A stretch of 64,000 bases of DNA from Actinacidiphila acididurans (GTDB taxonomy: Bacteria > Actinomycetota > Actinomycetes > Streptomycetales > Streptomycetaceae): contig NZ_JADKYB010000014.1 of NCBI RefSeq assembly GCF_016918855.1, positions 62,001 to 126,000 of the forward strand, given 5' to 3'. Below, piece by piece: positions 8,381-16,872 of this stretch (position 1 is its first letter; every line of letters starts with the position of its first letter). Position numbers and translations under genes: made by a program. Under the pieces are notes generated by a model, which saw only the letters and a program-made list of their open reading frames with translations, searched no databases and had not been told where the DNA came from.

Positions 8381-9118
8381 TCAGGCCCATTGCAGGCCGC
8401 CGTTGACCTCCAGGACGTGGCCGTTGACGTAGCCGCCGTCCGGGGAGGCGAGGAAGACCACCGCGCGGCCGACCTCGTCGCCGGTGCCGAGCCGGCCGGA
8501 GACCAGCCGGGTCCGGTAGTCGTCCCACACCAGGTCGTTGTCCGACAGGCGGCTGCCCATGCCCTCGCCGATGAAGCCAGGAGCCACCGCGTTGACGCGG
8601 ATGCCGAGTGCCCCCAGCTCCACCGCGGCGGCGCGGGTGAGCATGTCGAGGCCGGCCTTGGAGACGCTGTAGGCGGTGGCGCCCGGGGAGACCCGGGTGG
8701 ACAGCGCCGAGGAGACGTTGATCAGGGTGCCGGCGGACAGTTGCAGGTACGGCACGGCCGCCTGCATGCAGTGGAAGGCCCCGGTGAGGTTGGTGTCCAG
8801 GACCTCGTCCCACTCCTTGGGGTCCAGCCGGTGCACCGGGCCGTCCCGGGTGACGCCGGCGTTGGCCACGCAGATGTCCAGCTTGCCGAAGCGGTCCTGC
8901 GCGAAGCTCATCAGGCCGCGTACGGAGTCCGGGTCGCGCACGTCCACGTGGTGGAAGGCGGCCCGCGGGCCGGCCAGTTCGGTGATGGCCGGCATGTCGC
9001 GCTCGGAGCGGGCCGCGCACACCACCTGCGCGCCCTCGCGCAGCAGGGCTTCGGCGATGCGCCGGCCCAGGCCGCTGGTGCCGCCGGTGACGACGGCGAC
9101 CTTGTGCCGCAGTCTCAT
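8381..9118 (-). CDS. Short-chain dehydrogenase/reductase, FabG-like
   Basis: A classical SDR of 245 residues. The nucleotide-binding motif is TGGTSGLG (residues 11-18), the structural motif is NAG (86-88), and the catalytic residues are Asn110, Ser137, Tyr150 and Lys154 (AYSVSK). The sequence resembles 3-oxoacyl-ACP reductases and acts in the cytosol with NAD(P)H. It lies 31 bp downstream of the acyl-CoA dehydrogenase in the PKS operon. Because the PKS has no ketoreductase domain, this enzyme could supply that activity in trans, or act on the released product. The actual substrate cannot be told from sequence. Confidence 0.9.
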   Translation of the reverse strand: MRLRHKVAVVTGGTSGLGRRIAEALLREGAQVVCAARSERDMPAITELAGPRAAFHHVDVRDPDSVRGLMSFAQDRFGKLDICVANAGVTRDGPVHRLDPKEWDEVLDTNLTGAFHCMQAAVPYLQLSAGTLINVSSALSTRVSPGATAYSVSKAGLDMLTRAAAVELGALGIRVNAVAPGFIGEGMGSRLSDNDLVWDDYRTRLVSGRLGTGDEVGRAVVFLASPDGGYVNGHVLEVNGGLQWA

Positions 9119-9149
9119 GGTCGGTGTCCCTTCCGATCCCCGCGGGGGA

Positions 9150-10394
9150 TCAGATGATGCCGACCATGCGGCGGGTGGTCGGGACGCCGTCCCACATGGG
9201 TGCGCCGGGCTCGGCGTCCCGCAGCAGGTTCGCCAGCCGCTCGCGCATGATGATGTTGGTGCCGTCCGAGTGCAGCCAGATGGACGCGTCGCGCAGCAGC
9301 TTCTCGATGCCGTTCTCCTTCATCACGCCGGCGCCGCCCCACAGTTCCATCGCCCGGCGCGCGGAGTCGAAGGTGTACTCGGAGACGACGAGCTTGGGCA
9401 TGATCGCCATGTACGGGGCGAAGGTCTCGGCGGTGCGGGCCTGGCAGGCGGCCCGCCAGATCAGGGTGCGGCTGACCTCGACGTTGGTGTACATGGTGGC
9501 GAGGTAGGAGCCGACGGCCTGGTGCTCGATGATCGGCTTGCCGCCCTGGACGCGGTTGCGGCACCAGTCCAGGGAGCGGTCGAAGCACTCGCGGGCGATG
9601 CCGAGCGCGCAGGAGGCGGCGTAGGCGTTGCTGGCCCGCAGCAGCCGGGCGACGCTGCGCAGGGCGGTGCCGGGCTCGCCGAGCACGTCCTCGTCGGGCA
9701 CGAAGACGTCCTCGTAGAAGATCTCGGCGTTGTTCGCCACGCGCTCGCCGGACTTGTCGTGGACCTTGCCGATGCGCAGGCCCTCGGCGTCGGCGGGCAC
9801 GATGAAGGAGGTGACGGAGTCGGTGAGCGGGCCCTCGGCGTCGGTGCGGGCGAAACACAGGATGGTGTCGGCCCGGTTGGCGTTGGATATGTAGTGCTTC
9901 ATGCCGTTGACGACGTAGCCGCCGTCGACCCGGCGGCCGAAGGTCTGCATGCCGCCGCCGGGGGCCCGGTAGGGCAGCAGGTTGTCCGAGCCGGCGTTGG
10001 GCTCGGTGAAGGAGGCCGCGAACAGGCCGCGCGGGTTGGCCGCGTTGCGGCCGAGGAAGCGCTCGCGCTGGGAGGGGGTGCCCACCTCGTTGAGGATCTG
10101 GGCGAACTTCCAGTGCTGGGCGAGGACGACCGCGGTGCCGAGGTCGGCCGCGGCGATCTCCTCCAGGATGATCGTGTTGGTGACGTAGTCGGTGCTCGCG
10201 CCCTTGAACTCGACCGGGAGCGGGGCCTGGCGCAGCCCGCGCGCGTCCATCTCCTCGACCAGCTCCCAGGACCAGGCGTCCTGGGGGTCGAGTTGCGCGT
10301 CGAGTTCGGCCGCCACCGGGCGTACCGCCTCGTCGGCGAACGCTCTGGCTTTGGTGCGCCACTCGACGTTCTCGTCGGTGAGTGCGAAGTCCAT
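9150..10394 (-). CDS. Acyl-CoA dehydrogenase family flavoprotein
   Basis: A 414-residue protein with the three-part ACAD fold: N-terminal helical domain, middle FAD-contacting strand region (FAASFTEPNAGSDN), and C-terminal helices (ARRAMELWGGAGVMKENGIEKLLRD). The position that carries the catalytic Glu of MCAD-type enzymes (YEGT) here reads SDGTN with Asp377, so the base may be shortened, moved elsewhere, or the enzyme may do something other than ordinary alpha,beta-dehydrogenation. ATG 10394 is preceded by GGGGA; longer upstream reading is unconserved. It is part of the PKS operon, 67 bp after the MFS gene, and may desaturate an acyl thioester precursor or product. Confidence 0.85.
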   Translation of the reverse strand: MDFALTDENVEWRTKARAFADEAVRPVAAELDAQLDPQDAWSWELVEEMDARGLRQAPLPVEFKGASTDYVTNTIILEEIAAADLGTAVVLAQHWKFAQILNEVGTPSQRERFLGRNAANPRGLFAASFTEPNAGSDNLLPYRAPGGGMQTFGRRVDGGYVVNGMKHYISNANRADTILCFARTDAEGPLTDSVTSFIVPADAEGLRIGKVHDKSGERVANNAEIFYEDVFVPDEDVLGEPGTALRSVARLLRASNAYAASCALGIARECFDRSLDWCRNRVQGGKPIIEHQAVGSYLATMYTNVEVSRTLIWRAACQARTAETFAPYMAIMPKLVVSEYTFDSARRAMELWGGAGVMKENGIEKLLRDASIWLHSDGTNIIMRERLANLLRDAEPGAPMWDGVPTTRRMVGII

Positions 10395-10461
10395 CGTAGA
10401 TTCCCCTATACGGTGGTGTTGATCATGAGCACTCGCCCCCGGTGGGGCGGTTCGAGCGGGT

Positions 10462-11943
10462 TCAGCGAGCGGGTTCGTCCTGTGCGTCGCCGGCCCGGGA
10501 GGCGGCCACGGGGGCCGGCTCCGGTGGTTCCAGGCGGGGCAGCAGCAGGGCGAGCAGCAGCCCGAGCAGGGCCAGGGCGGCGCCGCCGAGGAAGGCCACC
10601 CGGAAGCCGGAGGCCAGCGCGGCGACACCGGCGGTGGCGCCGGCCGGGGTGACATGGGCGGTACGCGCGGCGGCGGTGGTGATCATGGCCGCCAGGCAGA
10701 TGGCGCCGCCGATCCGGTACGTGGTGGCGATCAGGCCGGAGGCGACCCCGGCCAGATCCGGGCGGACCCCCTGGGCCGGGGCGATGAAGGAGGTGGCCTG
10801 CGCCAGCCCCCAGCCCAGGCCCCACAGCACCGACGGGACCAGCATGTCCGCGACGTAGTGGCCGTCGGCCGGGGCCCGGGACAGCCACAGCAGCGAGGCC
10901 GCGGACAGCGCCAGGCCCGCCACCAGCGCCCGACGCAGCCCGATCGCCCGGATCAGGGCGGAGGCGCGGGTCGAGGTGAGGAAGATGGCGGCGCTGATCG
11001 GCAGGAACACCAACCCCGAGGTCAGCGGCCGGTAGCCGAGGGCCTGTTGCACGTACAGCGTGACGAAGTAGTACGTGACCTGGCCGACGCCGCCGGTCAA
11101 CGCGGTGACCGCGTTGCCGGCCGAGACCGTGCGCGAGCGCAGGATCCGCAGCGGCACGACCGGGTCGGCCGCCCGCCGCTCCCAGCCGGCGAAACCGGCC
11201 AGGAGGGCGGCGGAGCAGGCGAGCATGAGCAGCGTGGAGGGCGCGGTCCAGGAGGTCTCCCGGGTGCGGACCACGGCGTACACCAGCAGGGACAGGCCCG
11301 CGGTGCTCAGCAGCGCGCCCAGCACGTCCGGCCGGCCGTTGCGCGGGACCTTGCTCTCCGGCACGCTGCCGACGGCCACCGTCAGCAGGACCACGCTGAT
11401 CGGCACGTTGACCAGGAAGTTCCACCGCCAGGACAGCTGGCTGAGCAGGCCGCCGCACAGCATGCCGAGGCCGCCGGCCAGGCCGGACATCGCGCCCCAC
11501 AGGCCGAGCGCCCGGTTGCGGGCCTGCCCGTCCATCGTGGCGATGACGATCGCCATCGCCACCGGGGACATCAGGGCGGCACCGACGCCCTGCAGGGCCC
11601 GGGCGGCCACGAGCTGCCCGGGCCCGCCGGCCAGTCCGCACCACAGGGACGACAGGGCGAAGACCACGGTGCCGATGAACAGCATCCGCCGTCTGCCGAA
11701 GACGTCACCGAGCCGGGCGCCGAGCAGCAGCAGGCCGCCGAAGGCGAGGGCGTAGCCGTTGACCACCCAGCCCAGTGAGGTCTGGCCCATGCCCAGGTCC
11801 TGCTTGATCGAGGGCAGTGCCACGTTCACGATCGTCGCGTCGAGCGAGATCATGAACTGGGCGCCGACCAGGACGGTCAGCAGGAGACCGGAGCCGCGCC
11901 GTACGGCGCTACCGGTCGTGCGGGAGCCGGCGAGCGCAGTCAT
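10462..11943 (-). CDS. MFS drug exporter, DHA2 (14-TM) family
   Basis: A 493-residue, very hydrophobic protein with about 14 membrane segments. It shows the DHA2 signature LDATIVNVALPSI in TM1, motif A GARLGDVFGRRR between TM2 and TM3, and RALQGVGAALMSP in TM4. The family exports drugs and metabolites by proton antiport. The ATG overlaps the PKS stop codon (ATGA), so PKS and exporter are translationally coupled. This strongly suggests export of, or self-resistance to, the polyketide product. Confidence 0.93.
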   Translation of the reverse strand: MTALAGSRTTGSAVRRGSGLLLTVLVGAQFMISLDATIVNVALPSIKQDLGMGQTSLGWVVNGYALAFGGLLLLGARLGDVFGRRRMLFIGTVVFALSSLWCGLAGGPGQLVAARALQGVGAALMSPVAMAIVIATMDGQARNRALGLWGAMSGLAGGLGMLCGGLLSQLSWRWNFLVNVPISVVLLTVAVGSVPESKVPRNGRPDVLGALLSTAGLSLLVYAVVRTRETSWTAPSTLLMLACSAALLAGFAGWERRAADPVVPLRILRSRTVSAGNAVTALTGGVGQVTYYFVTLYVQQALGYRPLTSGLVFLPISAAIFLTSTRASALIRAIGLRRALVAGLALSAASLLWLSRAPADGHYVADMLVPSVLWGLGWGLAQATSFIAPAQGVRPDLAGVASGLIATTYRIGGAICLAAMITTAAARTAHVTPAGATAGVAALASGFRVAFLGGAALALLGLLLALLLPRLEPPEPAPVAASRAGDAQDEPAR

Positions 11944-14900
11944 GCACGCTGCACTTTTCTGCTCGCCAGTTCCTCGGCCAGGGCCTCGACCGAGGTCGCC
12001 TTCAGGAGCTGCTGGACCGTCACGTCCAGTCCGGGGCCGCGCTGGAGCCGGGACTTCAGCTCCAGGGCCATCAGCGAGTCCAGGCCGAGCTGGGTCAGGC
12101 CGCGGGTGGGCTCCACCCGGCCGGTCGGCATCCGCAGCACGGCGGCGACCTCGGAGATGACCTGGTCCAGGGTGGACCCCTCGGCCTCGGCGGCGGCCGG
12201 CGCCGCGGGGGCCGCGGGTGCGGCCGGAGCCGGGGCCGGCGGCTGGGGCGCGGGGGCGGGTGCCGGGGCGGTACGCAGCGGCGCGGCGACCGGCTGCGGC
12301 ACCGCCGGGCGGGCGGCGGGCGCCGCGGCGCCGCCCCGCACACCGTTGCCGAGCACGCCGTTGCGGGGGGCCGGGATCGGGGCGGGCAGGGCGGGGGCGG
12401 CCGGCGCGACGGCCGGCGCCACGCCCGCGGGCACGGCCGCGGACAGCGCCGGGACGGCCTGCCGGTCGCCGGCGGCCACCGTGAAGGCGGGTGCCTGGCC
12501 GGCTCCGCCCAGCCGCAGGGTGCCGCTCAGCTCGACGATCAGCCGCTCCTGCGCGTCACGGATGCGGATCTCACCGCTGATCTCCACGGAACCCAGTCCC
12601 CTCTCGGTCGGTGCCGCGTGCGCGCCGGACCCGGCGGCCGCGGGAAGTACGGTCGGGCCGGACACGGCGGCCGGATCGGCGCCGCCGGCCTGCTGAGGAA
12701 CGACCTGCTGAGGAACGGCCTGCTGCGGTACGGCCTCGGGCCGGCTCTCGCGCAGCCGGACCAGCTTCAGCCCGAGCATGCGGGCCACCACCCGGTGCTG
12801 GTCGTCGAGCAGGATCACGTCGGCCTCGGCGGTGCCGTCGGGCGTGGACGCGGTGACCCGTACCTGGCTCCACACCTCGGCCGCGTCGCCCAGGTAGTGC
12901 ACCTCGGCGATGCCGGCGGCGACGAACGGCTCGGGCTGCTCGAAGGCCGCCATCAGCGGCTGGGCCGCGGCCTCCAGCAGGGCCGGGTGGACCGCGGGGG
13001 CTCCCGCGGGCAGGCCGCCGGGCAGCCGCAGCTGCGCGACCGCCTCGCCCGTACCGGACCACAGCCCGGTCACGGCCTGGTTGGCCGGTCCCCAGTCGGC
13101 GCCCGCGGCGGCGGCCGTGGCGTAGAAGTCCGCGGCCTGCCAGCCGGCGGGGCAGCGGGTCAGGGTCTCGCCCAGGTGCTCGGGGGCCGGGCCGGCGTCG
13201 GCCAGGGCGCCGACGGTGCCGGTGCAGTGCGTGGTCCACACGCCGCCGGACTCCCCCGCGGCTTCGCGCGGCGCGACCCCCTGCTGGGAGTCGACGGTGA
13301 AGCGGTGCGTGCCCGCGGCGCCGGGCTCCAGGGTGACCCGCAGCCGGACCGGGCCGGTGGCCTCCACCAGCAGCGCCTCGGTGAAAGTGACGTCGGTCAG
13401 CGCGACCGGCCCCTCGCCGGCGGCCGCGGCCCGGGCCGAGCGGACGGCGTCGAGCAGGACCGTACCCGGCACCAGGGCGGTGCCGCGGATCCGGTGCTGC
13501 GTCAGATACGCCTCGGCCGCCGGGTCCAGGACCACGGTGGTCACGTGCGGGCCGGGCCGGGTCAGGCTCTCCTCCAGCCAGTACCGCTCGCGCTGCCACG
13601 GGTAGTGCGGCAGCGGCACATTGCGGCCGCCGGGGTAGAGCAGCTCGGGGAGCAGCTCGGCGCCGGCCTCGTACAGCCGGGCCCAGGTGCCGAGCATAGC
13701 CTCGCGCTCGGGCTGCATGCGGCGCAGCGAGGTGAGCGAGCGGGAGGCGGTGCCGCGGACGGTCTCCTCGACCGGGTGGCCGAGCACCGGGTGCGGGCTG
13801 ATCTCGACGAACGCGGTGGCGCCGGCGTCGCGCGCGGCGGAGACGGCGTGCACGAAGCGGACCGGGTCGCGCAGGTTGCGCACCCAGTACGCGGCGTCCA
13901 TCTCGGCGCCGTCGATCACCTGGTCGCGCACGGTGGAGTGCAGCGGCACCGTGGTGGCGTGCGGGGCCAGGGTGTCCAGCACCGCGGCCAGGTCCTCGAG
14001 CAGCGGCTCGACCTGGTGGCTGTGCGAGGCGACGTCCACCTGGACCAGGCGGCAGAACACGTCGCGGGCGTCCAGCCGTTCCTTGATGGCGGTCAGCGCC
14101 TCGGGGTCGCCGGCCAGGACGGTGGAGGTGGGGCTGTTGTACGCCGCCACGGACACCGCTCCGGGGTCCTCGATGAGGGCCGCGGCCTCGTCGGCGGGCA
14201 GTTCCACCACGGCCATCGCGCCGCGCCCGGCGACCTGCGCCATGAGCTTGCTGCGGCGGCAGATCACCGCGGCGCTGTCGGCCAGGTCCAGGGCGCCGGC
14301 CACGTACGAGGCGGCGGCCTCGCCCATGCTGTGCCCGATGACCAGGTCCGGGCGCACGCCCCAGGCCTTCCAGGTCTCGGCGAGCGCGACCTCCATGGCC
14401 CACAGCGCGGGCTGCACCATGTCGATGCCCTCCCAGACGGTCCGCGGGTCCTCCAGCTTCTCGATCAGCGACCAGCCGGCCTCGGCCCGGATCGCGTCGT
14501 CGCAGGCCTGGATGGCGGTGCGGAACGCCGGGGACAGCTTCAGCAGTTCGCGGCCCATGCCGGTCCACTGCGAGCCCTGGCCGGGGAAGACGAACGCGAC
14601 CTTGGGCCTGCCGGCCGGGGCCGGGCGCTCGGTGGCGTGCAGCGAGGAGCGCAGCGCGTCGGCGATGGTCTCGTGGCTGTCGCCGACCACCGCGACCCGG
14701 TACTCGTGGTGGGTGCGCCGGGTGGCGGCGGTGTAGCAGATGTCGCGCAGCGAGTGGCGCCGTCCCTCGCCGCCGGGGCCGAGGTACGACAGGTAGAACC
14801 GGACCAGGTCGCGCAGCGCCTCGGCCGAGCGGGCCGAGAGCACCAGCACCTGCGCGTCGCCACCCTCCGCCGTGGCCGCGTCGGTGTGGCGCAGGCCGGC

Positions 14901-16238
14901 TTCCGGCTGCGGTTCGGGCGAGGTGAGCACCACATGCGCGTTGGTGCCGGAAATGCCGAAGGCGCTGACGCCGGCGATGAGTTGCCGGTCCTCGTCCAGC
15001 GGCTGGATCATGCGGGGGACCGCCAGCGGCAGGTCGTCCCAGGGGATCTTCGGGTTGGGCACGGTGTGGTGCAGCACGCCGGGCACGGCCCGGTGCTGGA
15101 GCGAGAGCACCGTCTTGATCAGGCCGACGATGCCGGCCGCGGCCTCGCTGTGGCCGAGGTTGGTCTTGGCCGAGGCGACCCAGGCCCGCTTTCCGGCCTC
15201 GCGGCCGGGGCCGAGCACGTCGGCCAGCGCCTGGAGTTCCACCGGGTCGCCGGCCTGGGTGCCGGTGCCGTGGGCCTCGACGAAGTCCACGTCGGCGGGG
15301 TTGATGCCGGCGTCGGTGTAGGCGTTGCGCAGCATGATGGTCTGGCCCTCGACGGCCGGCGACATCAGCAGGCCGCTGCCGGCGCCGTCGTTGCTGACCG
15401 CGGAGCCGCGGATGACCGCGCGGACCGGGTCGCCATCGGCGAGCGCCCGGTCCAGCGGCTTGAGCACCACGACGCCGATCGCCTCGCTGCGCACGAAGCC
15501 GTCCGCGGAGGCGTCGCCGAAGGCGCAGCGGCCCTTGGCGGAGAGCATGCCGGCCTGCGAGAACGCGATGCTCTCCCAGGGCGCCATGATCATGTGGGCG
15601 CCGACCGCGACGGCGATCTCGGACTCGCCGCTGCGCAGGCTCTGGCAGGCCATGTGCACGGCGACCAGGGAGGAGGCGCAGGCGGCGTCGATGGTGATGC
15701 TCGGGCCGCGGGTGTCCAGCACGAAGGACAGCCGGCCGGCGATGGCGGAGCGCGCGCCGCCGCCCATCACGCCGTAGATGTGGGGCTGTTCGCGGTGCTG
15801 GAGCTCCCAGTAGTTGGCGCTGTCGGCGCCGACGAACACGCCGGTCTGGGTGCCGGAGACGCGGGCGAGCGGCAGTCCGGCGTCCTCCAGCGCCTCCCAG
15901 GCGCACTCCAGCAGCAGGCGCTGCTGGGGGTCCATCGCGGACGCCTCGCGCGGGGATATCCCGAAGAAGCCGGAGTCGAACTGGTCGACGTTCTCCAGGT
16001 AGCCGCCCTTGCGGCTGATGATGCGGCCGGGCGTGTTGGGCTCGGGGTCGTACAGCGCCTCCGCGTCGAAGCGGTCGGCGGGGATGTCCTGGACGGCGTC
16101 GACGCCGTCGCTGAGCAGGGACCAGAAGTCGTCCGGGTTGTGTGCGCCGGGGACCCGGCAGCCGATGCCGATGACGGCGATGGGCGTGCCGCCACCGGCC
16201 TTCCGTGACTTCGGTCTGCGCCTGGTTCGGTCAACCAT
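11940..16238 (-). CDS. Type I polyketide synthase, single module KS-AT-DH-ACP
   Basis: A 1432-residue enzyme. KS spans about residues 18-440, with Cys187 (DAACASSL), His323 (EAHGTGT) and His363 (KTNLGHSEAA). AT spans about 545-890, with Ser637 (GHSMGE) and the specificity box VASH (736-739), not the HAFH typical of malonyl loading. The DH-like domain (about 895-1165) keeps His915 (HRIRGTALVP) but the usual catalytic Asp is Glu1089 (HPALLEAAAQ). An Ala/Pro-rich linker follows, then ACP (about 1355-1432) with phosphopantetheine Ser1388 (LGLDSLMA). There is no KR, ER or TE. ATG 16238 has GAAGGAG upstream. The composition resembles iterative aromatic synthases of the orsellinate type (AviM, CalO5), which also pair with KAS III-like proteins. 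Confidence 0.93.
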   Translation of the reverse strand: MVDRTRRRPKSRKAGGGTPIAVIGIGCRVPGAHNPDDFWSLLSDGVDAVQDIPADRFDAEALYDPEPNTPGRIISRKGGYLENVDQFDSGFFGISPREASAMDPQQRLLLECAWEALEDAGLPLARVSGTQTGVFVGADSANYWELQHREQPHIYGVMGGGARSAIAGRLSFVLDTRGPSITIDAACASSLVAVHMACQSLRSGESEIAVAVGAHMIMAPWESIAFSQAGMLSAKGRCAFGDASADGFVRSEAIGVVVLKPLDRALADGDPVRAVIRGSAVSNDGAGSGLLMSPAVEGQTIMLRNAYTDAGINPADVDFVEAHGTGTQAGDPVELQALADVLGPGREAGKRAWVASAKTNLGHSEAAAGIVGLIKTVLSLQHRAVPGVLHHTVPNPKIPWDDLPLAVPRMIQPLDEDRQLIAGVSAFGISGTNAHVVLTSPEPQPEAGLRHTDAATAEGGDAQVLVLSARSAEALRDLVRFYLSYLGPGGEGRRHSLRDICYTAATRRTHHEYRVAVVGDSHETIADALRSSLHATERPAPAGRPKVAFVFPGQGSQWTGMGRELLKLSPAFRTAIQACDDAIRAEAGWSLIEKLEDPRTVWEGIDMVQPALWAMEVALAETWKAWGVRPDLVIGHSMGEAAASYVAGALDLADSAAVICRRSKLMAQVAGRGAMAVVELPADEAAALIEDPGAVSVAAYNSPTSTVLAGDPEALTAIKERLDARDVFCRLVQVDVASHSHQVEPLLEDLAAVLDTLAPHATTVPLHSTVRDQVIDGAEMDAAYWVRNLRDPVRFVHAVSAARDAGATAFVEISPHPVLGHPVEETVRGTASRSLTSLRRMQPEREAMLGTWARLYEAGAELLPELLYPGGRNVPLPHYPWQRERYWLEESLTRPGPHVTTVVLDPAAEAYLTQHRIRGTALVPGTVLLDAVRSARAAAAGEGPVALTDVTFTEALLVEATGPVRLRVTLEPGAAGTHRFTVDSQQGVAPREAAGESGGVWTTHCTGTVGALADAGPAPEHLGETLTRCPAGWQAADFYATAAAAGADWGPANQAVTGLWSGTGEAVAQLRLPGGLPAGAPAVHPALLEAAAQPLMAAFEQPEPFVAAGIAEVHYLGDAAEVWSQVRVTASTPDGTAEADVILLDDQHRVVARMLGLKLVRLRESRPEAVPQQAVPQQVVPQQAGGADPAAVSGPTVLPAAAGSGAHAAPTERGLGSVEISGEIRIRDAQERLIVELSGTLRLGGAGQAPAFTVAAGDRQAVPALSAAVPAGVAPAVAPAAPALPAPIPAPRNGVLGNGVRGGAAAPAARPAVPQPVAAPLRTAPAPAPAPQPPAPAPAAPAAPAAPAAAEAEGSTLDQVISEVAAVLRMPTGRVEPTRGLTQLGLDSLMALELKSRLQRGPGLDVTVQQLLKATSVEALAEELASRKVQRA
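12181..12450. repeat. Ala/Pro-rich linker-coding DNA inside the PKS gene
   Basis: The segment encodes a low-complexity flexible linker (AP and PAA repeats, about residues 1263-1352) tethering the ACP to the DH-like domain. A second small repeat at about 12693-12737 encodes three copies of VPQQ. Such linkers are expected to give the carrier domain mobility. Confidence 0.7.
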
Positions 16239-16872
16239 GCGTTCTGTTCTCCTTCGATGGTCCGGACACGGCGACGCCGGTCGGCGTGCCGTCGACTTCA
16301 CGGGGGGACATGGAACGGGGGACGTGGGCCGGCGCAGGCAGGCGCGGCGAGCGGCGGGCAGGCGGGAGCACGGGAAAAGGGGGCGGAGCGGCGACGGTCC
16401 GCGCGGCGCGGTACGCACGCCCCGCCGGCGGCACGGTGCCTCCGCGCGGTACGAGCGCTCCGTGGGGGTACGAACGCTCCGCGCGGCACGGCGGCCGATA
16501 CGGGGAATGGGGCCGCCGCGCCGCGCGGACGCTGCCCTCCCGGAGGGCCCCGGGGAACACCCGTCCAGGGACGGGGCCGGTCCGGGAAGTCCGCTGTGCC
16601 GATCCGGCCGGGATCGGCGACCGGCCGGGCAGCCGGCCGGGGTGCGGCCGGACGTACGACCGGAACGTGACCGGTCCGTGGTCGGTCCGTGGTCGGTCAG
16701 CAGCCGGTCCGCGGCGGTTCGCCGCCGGCCGCGACCGGTTCACGACCGGTAACTCGGCCGCAGTACGACCGGATCCGGTCAGATACCACCGGATCCGACC
16801 GGATGCGACCACGAAGGTTCAGCTGCCCTCGCGGCCGGGAAGGTCCAAAGAATGTGCTGCGAACCGGTCCGG
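16239..16872. other. Intergenic region rich in GACCGG motifs
   Basis: No credible gene is present between the PKS start and the MDR gene. The PKS operon promoter must lie here. Between about 16600 and 16806 the hexamer GACCGG or its complement CCGGTC occurs about ten times, several at 10-30 bp spacing, and near 16447-16480 two near-identical GTACGA(G/A)CGCTCCG units occur in tandem. Whether these are operator sites or slippage products is not clear. Confidence 0.55.

Noticed and set aside
12618-16208. Very long open frame (about 1200 codons) on the plus strand opposite the PKS gene
   Set aside because: It is a shadow of the PKS codon bias; composition is Gly/Arg/His-rich without domains, while the minus strand has clear KS, AT and ACP motifs.
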